Below, in pieces: positions 1 to 5,595 of a DNA stretch of 9,671 bases (the stretch's first letter is position 1; the number at the start of each line of letters is the position of its first letter). The translations under genes and the position numbers were made by a program. The notes beneath the pieces were generated by a model, which was not told the DNA's origin, made no database searches, and was given only the letters and a program-made list of their open reading frames with translations. Location of the stretch: contig UQHQ01000048.1 of assembly GCA_900540945.1 (NCBI GenBank), positions 1 through 9,671 on the forward strand, read 5' to 3'. The DNA comes from an uncultured Collinsella sp. (lineage in GTDB: Bacteria; Actinomycetota; Coriobacteriia; Coriobacteriales; Coriobacteriaceae).

Positions 1-912
1 GCCTCGTTCAGCGGCTCGCCCGCCATGAGCGAAAAGGCGCTGCTCAAGCTGGCCGCCGCGTTGGAGCGCTCGAGCGAGCACCCGCTGGCCGAGGCGATTA
101 TGGCCGAGTGCGAGACGCGCGGAATCGTCGCGCGCATGGTCGAGGACTTTGTCGCCGTGCCCGGTCGTGGCGTTACGGCACGCGAGGGGCAGAATATCAT
201 CGCAGCCGGCAACGTTCGTCTGATGAACGAGCTGGGCGCGGAGGTGCCCGCCAGTCTTGCCGAGCAGTTCGCTGCCGAGGGCAAGACGCCGCTGTTCTTT
301 GCCAAGAACGGCGAGCTCGTTGGCACCATCGCCGTGGCTGACGAGGTCAAGGAGACGAGCGCCGAGGCAATCGTCGCGCTGCGTTCGCTCGACGTCGACG
401 TGCGCATGCTCACCGGCGACAACCGCGTGACGGCCGAGGCCATCGCCCGCCGCGTGGGACTGACCAGCGAGCAGGTTATCGCCGACGTTCTTCCCGCCGA
501 CAAGGAACGCCACGTGCGCGAACTGCAGGATGCAGGCGGCAAGGTCGCCATGGTGGGCGACGGCATCAACGACTCCCCCGCCCTGGCGCGCGCCGACGTG
601 GGCCTTGCTATCGGCACCGGCGCCGATATCGCCAAGGAGGGTGCCGACGTGGTGCTCATGCGCAGCGACCTCATGGACGTCGCCCGCGCCATCGAGCTTT
701 CGCGCGCCACGATCCGTAACATCAAGCAGGACCTGTTCTGGGCACTGTTCTACAACGGCATCGGCATTCCGCTCGCCGCGGGCGTGTTCTTCCCCCTCAC
801 CGGCTGGCAACTCTCGCCGATGTTTGGCGCCGCGGCCATGAGTCTGTCGAGCGTGTGCGTCGTAAGCAATGCGCTGCGCCTGCGAACCTTTAAGCCTAAA
901 GTGGCAAAATAG
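1..912 (+). CDS. copA: Cu(I)-exporting P1B-type ATPase, C-terminal part (5' end outside window)
   Basis: The frame is open through the left edge, so this is the C-terminal ~303 residues of a longer protein; the ATG at 25 is internal. Visible P1B hallmarks are the SEHPLA motif of the nucleotide-binding domain (about codon 25), MLTGDN near 409-423 and VGDGINDSPALARADVG near 553-600, the P-domain hinge. The two C-terminal membrane helices follow. The first carries YN-x4-P (FYNGIGIP) and the second M-x2-SS (MSLSS). These are the Cu(I)-site residues that define the P1B-1 copper subgroup. The phosphorylated DKTG, the CPC helix and any N-terminal metal-binding domains lie upstream of the window. The protein pumps Cu(I) (possibly Ag(I)) out across the cytoplasmic membrane using ATP. 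It is followed in the same direction by a CopZ-like chaperone and CsoR, which supports the copper assignment. Confidence 0.95.
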   Translation, partial: ASFSGSPAMSEKALLKLAAALERSSEHPLAEAIMAECETRGIVARMVEDFVAVPGRGVTAREGQNIIAAGNVRLMNELGAEVPASLAEQFAAEGKTPLFFAKNGELVGTIAVADEVKETSAEAIVALRSLDVDVRMLTGDNRVTAEAIARRVGLTSEQVIADVLPADKERHVRELQDAGGKVAMVGDGINDSPALARADVGLAIGTGADIAKEGADVVLMRSDLMDVARAIELSRATIRNIKQDLFWALFYNGIGIPLAAGVFFPLTGWQLSPMFGAAAMSLSSVCVVSNALRLRTFKPKVAK

Positions 913-940
913 GCTCACCATTAAGTCCATTTAGAACGGG

Positions 941-1034
941 TTTTCCAGGTGCCCGAGATTGACCTGAAAGAGGAGCGACGCGTACTTTGGTACGCGAGCG
1001 ACGGCTTGAAGGTCAAGGTCGGGTGCCTGGGAAA
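941..1034. repeat. 94-bp imperfect palindrome between copA and copZ
   Basis: Positions 941-965 pair with 1010-1034 at 23 of 25 positions (three of them G-T), and an inner perfect 7-bp hairpin, CGCGTAC/GTACGCG, sits at 979-985 and 990-996 around a 4-base loop. The whole gap between copA and copZ is therefore mostly one long foldback. No T-run follows, so it is not a classical terminator. It could be a dispersed palindromic (REP/MITE-like) element, or an RNA structure that sets the copZ:copA ratio or protects copZ mRNA. A GTG-started in-frame extension of copZ runs through it, but this has no ribosome binding site. Confidence 0.8.
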
Positions 1035-1059
1035 GCCGACACAACAGAGAGGAATACCC

Positions 1060-1281
1060 ATGCGTTACACAATCAAGACTTCCGGTCTTATGTGCGGCCA
1101 TTGCGATGCCACCGTCGAGACCGCGTTGCTCAACGTTGCCGGGGTGACCGACGCCGACGCCGATCACGAGACCCAGACCGTCCAGGTGGAGTGCGCCGAC
1201 ACCGTGACCGCCGAGCAGCTCGCCGCCGCTGTCGAGGGCGCCGGCGAGAAGTTCCACGCCCTGTCCGTGACCGCAGCCTAG
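1060..1281 (+). CDS. copZ: CopZ-like copper chaperone, heavy-metal-associated domain protein
   Basis: A 73-aa single HMA-domain (ferredoxin-like fold) protein. The metal site is near the N-terminus: GLMCGHC, with Cys12 and Cys15 giving the CxxC that binds Cu(I). The usual Met two places before the first Cys (GMxCxxC) is Leu here, with Met directly before the Cys. The following helix, DATVETALLNVAGV, and the EQLAAAVEGAG segment match the family. It is a cytoplasmic protein expected to pass Cu(I) to the ATPase encoded upstream and to the repressor encoded downstream. The ATG at 1060 is chosen because AGAGAGG lies at 1046-1052, 7 bases before it; an in-frame GTG at 949 has no such site and would run through a palindrome. 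The symbol is by role and context; a mercuric-type binding domain is the alternative. Confidence 0.9.
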   Translation: MRYTIKTSGLMCGHCDATVETALLNVAGVTDADADHETQTVQVECADTVTAEQLAAAVEGAGEKFHALSVTAA

Positions 1282-1356
1282 CTGCCACCGCACCAGCAGG
1301 CACCGCTGTCGGCCGACATAGCCGCCCAGCAACCACCGCTCAACCAGCCCTTCAGA

Positions 1357-1423
1357 AGTTGCGGTGAAATAGTTCCTGTTTTAGCGCTCCAAGCCCTCAA
1401 TCAAGAACTATTTCACCGCAACT
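1357..1423. repeat. Perfect 19-bp inverted repeat upstream of csoR
   Basis: AGTTGCGGTGAAATAGTTC at 1357-1375 is matched exactly by its reverse complement at 1405-1423, with a 29-base loop. A second, competing pairing exists: GCCCTCA at 1393-1399 in the loop with TGAGGGC at 1423-1429. There is no T-run. It occupies the copZ-csoR gap and looks like a foldback element rather than a CsoR operator, which is usually a GC-rich pseudo-palindrome at the promoter of the copper operon. Whether it recurs elsewhere in the genome cannot be seen here. Confidence 0.85.
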
Positions 1424-1467
1424 GAGGGCGAGGTATTTGAAGGATTGACCAGAAACGAGGACCCGCC

Positions 1468-1740
1468 ATGATGGCAGACCATAAATCGGTGACCCGCATG
1501 CTCAAAACGGCACGTGGTCAGATCGACGGCATCCTGCGGATGGTCGAGGAGGACCGCTACTGCGTCGATATTTCCACGCAGCTCATGGCCACGCAGGCGC
1601 TCATCGCCCGCATCAACGCCGATGTGCTCAAGGCTCATATCGAGGGCTGTGTGACTTCGGCAATCGAATCGGGCGACGAAGACCTCAAAGCCGCCAAGCT
1701 CGCCGAGATCGAACGCGTCGTCGACAAGCTCTCCAAGTAA
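1468..1740 (+). CDS. csoR: CsoR-family copper-sensing transcriptional repressor
   Basis: A 90-aa, all-helical DUF156/CsoR-type repressor. The family's Cu(I) ligands are all present: Cys32 (RYCVDISTQ), then His57 and Cys61 (HIEGC). The N-terminal HKSVTRMLKTARGQIDGILRMVEEDRYC segment is the classic first helix, and the ISTQLMATQALI helix follows. In this family the apo-protein binds operator DNA and Cu(I) binding releases it, derepressing copper export. The ATG at 1468 is preceded by GAGGA at 1457-1461; a second ATG at 1471 is the alternative start. Being last in a copA-copZ-csoR run fits feedback control of the cluster. Any operator would lie upstream of copA, outside the window, since no clear CsoR site is visible in the local gaps. 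Confidence 0.93.
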   Translation: MMADHKSVTRMLKTARGQIDGILRMVEEDRYCVDISTQLMATQALIARINADVLKAHIEGCVTSAIESGDEDLKAAKLAEIERVVDKLSK

Positions 1741-1750
1741 TTGGGGCATT

Positions 1751-1797
1751 GGGGACAGGTACGTTTGCACCACCTTGGTGCAGATTAACCTGTCCCC
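1751..1797. repeat. REP-like palindrome with GGGGACAGGT ends
   Basis: GGGGACAGGT (1751-1760) pairs perfectly with ACCTGTCCCC (1788-1797), and inside it TGCACCA (1766-1772) pairs with TGGTGCA (1776-1782) around a 3-base loop. Two 5-base unpaired flanks separate the stems. GGGGAC-ended palindromes of this shape are typical of repetitive extragenic elements spread by RAYT (Y1-type) transposases; that link is from general knowledge. There is no T-run after it. It lies between csoR and the zinc-ribbon gene. Confidence 0.8.
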
Positions 1798-1852
1798 CTT
1801 GCTCTAAATCGGGTATAAAGGCGTGCAGTATATCGAACGAAAGGCAATTTGC

Positions 1853-2326
1853 ATGAATGACTTTATGAAGGGTCGCAATGGTGCCGACGAGCTCACCATC
1901 GTGATGGGTCTTGCCGGCATCGTCATCGCGATGATCGGATCGATAGCCCGCATCCAGTGGCTCAGCTGGATCGCCATCGCCGTCATCGTGATTGGCGTGC
2001 TGCGCGGCCTGTCCAAAAATATCGATGCACGTCGCAAGGAGAACGAGGCCTTTGTCGCCGGCTCGGCTAAGGTCCCCGGCTTGGGCAAGTTCGTCGCCAG
2101 CTTGGGCGGCGGGGCCGCAGCGGCCAGCACCTCGCGCGCGGCCGGCACCAGCAAGGAAGACTTTGAGCGTGCCAAGCGCACGGCCAAGAAGATGTGGAAG
2201 GGTCGCAAGACCACGGCATACCTCAAGTGCCCTAACTGTGGCCAGATGCTCTCCGTCCCCAAGGGCAAGGGCAAGATCCGCGTCACCTGTCCCAAGTGCC
2301 ACGCCAAGATGGAGACGCGCTCATAG
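1853..2326 (+). CDS. Small two-helix membrane protein with C-terminal zinc ribbon
   Basis: A 157-aa protein of unassigned function. Residues about 14-32 and 35-50 are two hydrophobic segments separated by a very short loop, so the N-terminus is probably a membrane hairpin. A basic/alanine-glycine linker follows (about 51-120). The C-terminus carries a zinc ribbon: CPNCGQ (Cys126, Cys129) and CPKCHAK (Cys146, Cys149), with a VPKGKGKIRVT strand between. The layout suggests a membrane-anchored protein with a cytoplasmic zinc ribbon. The ATG at 1853 is preferred over the in-frame ATG at 1823 because AAAGG lies about 9 bases upstream of it. It is co-directional with the copper genes but separated from csoR by a palindrome, and it ends at a terminator, so it is probably its own transcript. 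No enzymatic motif is visible. Confidence 0.8.
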   Translation: MNDFMKGRNGADELTIVMGLAGIVIAMIGSIARIQWLSWIAIAVIVIGVLRGLSKNIDARRKENEAFVAGSAKVPGLGKFVASLGGGAAAASTSRAAGTSKEDFERAKRTAKKMWKGRKTTAYLKCPNCGQMLSVPKGKGKIRVTCPKCHAKMETRS

Positions 2327-2348
2327 CAGCCATACCATGGGACAAAAT

Positions 2349-2385
2349 AAAAGCCGAGGCCTCGCACTGGGACCTCGGCTTTTTT
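2349..2385 (+). terminator. Strong intrinsic terminator after the zinc-ribbon gene
   Basis: AAAAGCCGAGG (2349-2359) pairs perfectly with CCTCGGCTTTT (2373-2383) around a 13-base loop, ending in a run of T to 2385. The opposite strand also has an A/T-rich tail (TTTTATTTTG), so it probably also stops the convergent amidohydrolase transcript. Confidence 0.9.
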
Positions 2386-2390
2386 GATTA

Positions 2391-2415
2391 TGACAAAGGG
2401 GCCATCCCTTTGTCA
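2391..2415 (-). terminator. Hairpin just after the amidohydrolase stop codon
   Basis: TGACAAAGGG (2391-2400) pairs perfectly with CCCTTTGTCA (2406-2415) around a 5-base loop, 3 bases beyond the amidohydrolase stop on the - strand. The following - strand sequence is only weakly T-rich, so it may act together with the neighbouring hairpin as a tandem transcript end. Confidence 0.5.
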
Positions 2416-2418
2416 CAC

Positions 2419-3789
2419 CTATGCCACGCCGTCGCGGGCAAGCTCCTCGGCCAGCGCCTCAGCCGGCATGGCCATAATCGTGTCGAGCTCGTTATCAACC
2501 TCGGGAATACGCTTCACCTTGAGTTTGCGCACCAGATCACCGCGACACATCACGTGTATCGGCTCACGCAGCGCGCACAGGTCATCGAGCGGGTTCTTGC
2601 GCGTCACCAAGATATCGGCGGCCTTACCGCACTCGATTGTGCCGGTCTCGCCGCCCAGCCCCAGCAGCTCGGCATTGACTTGCGTAGCCGTATGCAGCGC
2701 GAAGGCGTTGCTCACGCCGACATACTTGGCAAAGTAGGCCACCTCGCGCCACATGTCGTACTGCGTCACGAACGGGCAGCTCGAATCCGTGCCCAGGCCC
2801 ACCCTAACACCAGCTTCCAGTGCGGCGCGAGCGCTCTCGATGATGCCCGAGCACACGATGTCGCCGTTCTTCTTTTGCGTATCGGTCGAATGGGTCTTCT
2901 CCGGGTCGAGCAATACAAACGGCAGTGCCGGGCTGATCGTGCAGGTAACGCTGGGCGCACGGCCCTCAAGCTGCGTGCCCGCGGCGCCGCGGTACAGCTC
3001 CATGATCTCGGGCGTCAACGGAGCGCCGTGCTCAATCGTGTCAACTCCGGCCTGAAGCGCGGCCTTCACACCTTCGGTGCTCTCGACATGAGCCATGACA
3101 GGAAGGCCAACCTCGTGCGCCGCCTTGCACGCCGCCGCGGCAACCTCCACCGGCATACGCAGCACGCCCGGCTCGCCCACCTCGGTCGCGTCGAACACAC
3201 CGCCCGTTACGAACAGCTTAATGACGTCGGCACCGCGCGCATACAGGTCACGCACCTGTTCGGCTGCCTCGGCGGGACTGTTGGCCACCTGGGCGAACAA
3301 GCCTGCACCATGGCCGCCCGGCACCGTGACGCCCGTTCCCGGCGCCACCAGGCGAGGACCTTGATACTTGCCGGCATCGATAGCATCACGCACGGCAAGA
3401 TCGGCAAACAGCGGGTCGCCCGCGCCGCGCACCGTGGTCACGCCACTTGCCAGCTGCTGCTGAGCGCTGCCCTTAAGAATGTGGCGCACGATGGCGCGCC
3501 CCACGGGATTATCGAGCTTTTTCATCAGGGCGCCCGCATCGCCCGCCGAAACCGGCTTGCCCGAGCCGCACAGATGCACATGCATATTGATGAGACCCGG
3601 CATGAGATACGCACCGTCCAGGTCGATGATCTCGGCACCCGCCGGCGCCTGCGCCACGGCGCTCGGGCCAATCCAGGTGATGACACCGCGCTCAACGGTC
3701 ACGGCCATATCGGGCTGCGGCTCCATATGCTCCGAGCCATCCAAGACGGTCGCATTGATAAACAACGTGGGACGATCGGCAGACGCCAT
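2419..3789 (-). CDS. Binuclear-metal amidohydrolase (imidazolonepropionase/prolidase-like)
   Basis: A 456-aa, amidohydrolase-superfamily (PF01979-type) TIM-barrel hydrolase. Metal-site residues are visible in order: His70-x-His72 (INMHVHLCG), Lys191 (DVIKLFVTGG, the likely carboxylated lysine), His234 (MAHVES), His254 (TIEHGA) and Asp335 (GLGTDSS). The N-terminal strand (LFINATVLDG) and C-terminal ECGKAADILV segment form the usual small beta-sandwich. This set resembles the Xaa-Pro/acyl-dipeptidase and imidazolonepropionase-like group, so hydrolysis of a peptide-like or cyclic amide bond in the cytoplasm is likely. The substrate cannot be read from sequence. The ATG at 3789 is chosen because of the strong GGGAGGAG 6 bases upstream; an ATG at 3822 would add 11 residues but has no such site. 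The gene converges on the zinc-ribbon gene and shows no operon partner. Confidence 0.92.
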   Translation of the reverse strand: MASADRPTLFINATVLDGSEHMEPQPDMAVTVERGVITWIGPSAVAQAPAGAEIIDLDGAYLMPGLINMHVHLCGSGKPVSAGDAGALMKKLDNPVGRAIVRHILKGSAQQQLASGVTTVRGAGDPLFADLAVRDAIDAGKYQGPRLVAPGTGVTVPGGHGAGLFAQVANSPAEAAEQVRDLYARGADVIKLFVTGGVFDATEVGEPGVLRMPVEVAAAACKAAHEVGLPVMAHVESTEGVKAALQAGVDTIEHGAPLTPEIMELYRGAAGTQLEGRAPSVTCTISPALPFVLLDPEKTHSTDTQKKNGDIVCSGIIESARAALEAGVRVGLGTDSSCPFVTQYDMWREVAYFAKYVGVSNAFALHTATQVNAELLGLGGETGTIECGKAADILVTRKNPLDDLCALREPIHVMCRGDLVRKLKVKRIPEVDNELDTIMAMPAEALAEELARDGVA

Positions 3790-3795
3790 ATCGAG

Positions 3796-3803
3796 CTCCT
3801 CCC
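3796..3803 (-). promoter_or_regulatory. Ribosome binding site fixing the amidohydrolase start
   Basis: On the - strand this reads GGGAGGAG, 6 bases before the ATG at 3789. It decides the start against the longer frame beginning at 3822. Confidence 0.8.
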
Positions 3804-3828
3804 TCACGATTAACTTGAACATTTGTCC

Positions 3829-3834
3829 ATTATC
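3829..3834 (-). promoter_or_regulatory. Possible -10 element of the amidohydrolase gene
   Basis: The - strand reads GATAAT, five of six bases of the TATAAT consensus, about 40 bases before the start codon. The best -35 candidate (TCGACT, 19 bases upstream) is weak and over-spaced, so this is tentative. Confidence 0.3.
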
Positions 3835-3939
3835 ACCTAATGCAGCGACCTAAAGTCGAGCATATCGGTTAACGGAGGGAAGAGAGGGACCTGGGAAGCG
3901 AAACGCGTTGCAGACCCAGCGCGGCGACACCAGCAAAAT

Positions 3940-4157
3940 GTCTCGATCTGTACCAGGAGGAGAGTCTTTAACCTTCCAAATGTTACAGATCGAGATTTTC
4001 GGTCGTGCCTCCAGCCTTTGTCTCAATCTGTAACAGTTAGACCGATTTTTGGCCGTTAGATGTTACAGATCGAGACATTCTCCAGCCCCGTCGTCAAACG
4101 TCTAGATCTGTAACAGGTAGACAGGTTTTCGGCCTCTAAATGTTACAGATTGAGACA
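3940..4157. repeat. Alternating inverted-repeat array 1 (three pairs), downstream of the AbiEi/DUF559-like gene
   Basis: A 16-bp motif occurs six times, alternating in orientation at an exact 40-bp step. The forward form (TCTCGATCTGTAACAG) starts at 3941, 4021 and 4101. The reverse form (TGTTACAGATCGAGAC) starts at 3981, 4061 and 4141. Arms vary at one or two positions, for example TACCAG in the first and TCTAG in the third. Each pair can fold into a hairpin of about 15-16 bp with a 24-base loop. The loops share a pattern (AGAC, then a T-run, then GGCC or CCT, then a purine-rich end), while the 24-base linkers between pairs share less. The last arm ends 8 bases from the stop codon of the neighbouring gene. 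The stretch 3835-3939 before it shows nothing further. Confidence 0.95.
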
Positions 4158-4164
4158 GTCCACT

Positions 4165-5235
4165 TCAGTGCCCATACCACTGACGCTTCCATCCCTCAGC
4201 CAAATCGGCCCGCTGCGAAATACCCGCTAGTCTCATCTTTTCAACCAGCTTTCCCGGGTTCTTGAGTTCATCAAACGTGAACCGAAGCACCTTGTGCCCG
4301 AGCATTGTCAGATGAGATTCCCGCTGACGCTCTGCCACGAACGGGTCGACCGACTCCCGACCCTCGCTGTTCTGCAAGGTATACTTCCCCTTTCCGTCGA
4401 GCTCGCCGATGACACATGTCCCGTCCTCGAGCCTCCAGAAATAATCGACCCGAAACACCTGGCTCGAATCGAGCGGATCGCGAAACTCCACCTGCAACTC
4501 CGGAACCGGAAAGCCGTATGCAATAAAGAACGCCCGAAAGCGAGACTCGCCGCCGTTCTCGGACAGCCCGTCCGCATGCGACGCAATCACCTGAGCTCTG
4601 CGATACCCTCGCCTGCCCTCGCAATCGACCTGGAGCCGTTCGCAGAGGTCGTCGCGCGACATGCCCTTCGCCCGCAGCGCAGAATCGGCAATCGCCAGCC
4701 CGTACGAAAACGGTGCGCGTAGCAGGCAATCCTCTACCGTGCGCCAAAACGGCGTCACCCGCACGCCGTCGAAGCGCTCAAGCGCACCCGCCGTCTGCGG
4801 ACGCAGCAGCCTATATCCCGTACTCAACGCTACCGAACAACCCGTCTTGACCAAGTAACGCGGCCCGAGCAGATCATTCGGCACCTCCAGACCCCATATC
4901 AGCGCGGCGTCATACCCCCAAAACGCCCAATCGGGGTGAAACTCGGCAAGCCCCTTGATGGTCCACCGCGCCCGCTCCGGCGGCGTCAACGCATCCCATT
5001 CATGCTGAAAACAAAATAGGTGCGATTCGGGCTCCGTAATATCGTCTGTGCCCACATGGCGCCGCAGCCACATAAGCTCGGCATTGTCGTGTGTCACAAG
5101 CAGCACGCCTTGTTCAGCCGCCTCCGTGAGCCTGGCAAGCATCCTATTCCGCGCCAAAGTGTTACGTGTTGCATGTTTGTGTTTAAAAACGGTATTAGAC
5201 ACTTCCATCACCACCACATCGGAGAAATGGGCCAT
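4165..5235 (-). CDS. AbiEi/DUF559-like protein with C-terminal PD-(D/E)XK-type (Vsr-like) domain
   Basis: A 356-aa protein counted from the ATG at 5235; a TTG at 5259 would add 8 residues, and neither start has a good ribosome binding site. The N-terminal ~60 residues are helical and basic and could be a winged-helix-like region. The middle contains FWGYDAALIWGL and then RVTPFWRTVEDCLLR...IADSALRAKGMSRDDL. These are the phrases of actinobacterial AbiEi-type proteins. The C-terminus has GGESRFRAFFIAYGFPVPELQVEF (Glu230), VDYFW (Asp264), VIGELDGKGKY (Glu278, Asp280, Lys282) and AERQRESHLTMLGHKVLRF. This is the DUF559/very-short-patch-repair-like fold with the acidic residues of a PD-(D/E)XK nuclease site. 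No AbiEii-like nucleotidyltransferase toxin is next to it. The gene fits almost exactly between two inverted-repeat arrays, suggesting it binds, cuts or travels with them. Family placement is from memory of motif wording; activity is not shown. Confidence 0.8.
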   Translation of the reverse strand: MAHFSDVVVMEVSNTVFKHKHATRNTLARNRMLARLTEAAEQGVLLVTHDNAELMWLRRHVGTDDITEPESHLFCFQHEWDALTPPERARWTIKGLAEFHPDWAFWGYDAALIWGLEVPNDLLGPRYLVKTGCSVALSTGYRLLRPQTAGALERFDGVRVTPFWRTVEDCLLRAPFSYGLAIADSALRAKGMSRDDLCERLQVDCEGRRGYRRAQVIASHADGLSENGGESRFRAFFIAYGFPVPELQVEFRDPLDSSQVFRVDYFWRLEDGTCVIGELDGKGKYTLQNSEGRESVDPFVAERQRESHLTMLGHKVLRFTFDELKNPGKLVEKMRLAGISQRADLAEGWKRQWYGH

Positions 5236-5261
5236 CGTCGCTGTTGCCGCCGCCGACAAAT

Positions 5262-5560
5262 GTCTTGATCTGTAACAGGAAGACAGTCTTTGAGCCTCTA
5301 GATGTTACAGATCGAGATCTTTCGGCACCGCGTCCAACCTTTGTCTCGATCTATAACAGTTAGGTCGAATTTTGGCCTGGAGATGTTACAGATTGAGACA
5401 TTCCCCCAGCCAGGTTCAAAACATCTCGATCTGTAACAGTTAGACGTTCTCCAGGCCCCTAAACGTTACAGATTTAGATAAACCAGCGGCGCTCAAGCAT
5501 TCGTCTCGATCTGTAACAGGAAGACCGGTTTTTTGTCCCCTAACGTTACAGATCGAGACA
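5262..5560. repeat. Alternating inverted-repeat array 2 (four pairs), upstream of the AbiEi/DUF559-like gene
   Basis: The same 16-bp motif as in the other array occurs eight times. Forward arms start at 5263, 5344, 5424 and 5504, and reverse arms at 5303, 5384, 5464 and 5544. Steps are 40, 41, 40, 40, 40, 40 and 40 bp. The last two reverse arms begin CGTTACAG instead of TGTTACAG, and one forward arm reads CTATAACAG. The first pair and its following linker resemble the first pair of array 1, and the second resembles the second, so the arrays look like related copies. With array 1 this gives 14 arms in seven pairs. Any promoter of the neighbouring gene must lie inside this array; no convincing -35/-10 pair was found. 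Confidence 0.95.
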
Positions 5561-5595
5561 AATAGACAGGCGGCGGCGCTGCGACAGCCCACCCC

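Noticed and set aside
949..1281. Longer 110-aa version of CopZ from a GTG at 949
   Set aside because: There is no ribosome binding site, the added residues are encoded by a palindrome, and the HMA domain begins normally at the ATG at 1060 with a good AGAGAGG.
1751..1797. Intrinsic terminator after csoR
   Set aside because: The stem is strong but no T-run follows on the + strand, and the shape fits a repetitive palindrome better.
2296..3813. Long + strand ORF of 505 codons opposite the amidohydrolase
   Set aside because: It is the antisense shadow of a well-supported gene in high-GC DNA; its translation is His/Arg-rich with no domain, and it runs through the terminator hairpin.
2419..3822. 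Amidohydrolase start at 3822
   Set aside because: No ribosome binding site lies before it, whereas GGGAGGAG is placed ideally for the ATG at 3789.
3940..5560. CRISPR array
   Set aside because: The repeats alternate in orientation, the arms are only 16 bp, segments within pairs are conserved rather than unique, and no cas-like gene is present.
3940..5560. TIGR-type guide RNA array
   Set aside because: The regular repeats and dyad symmetry recall it, but there is no Nop-domain Tas-like protein and the intervening segments are conserved rather than guide-like.
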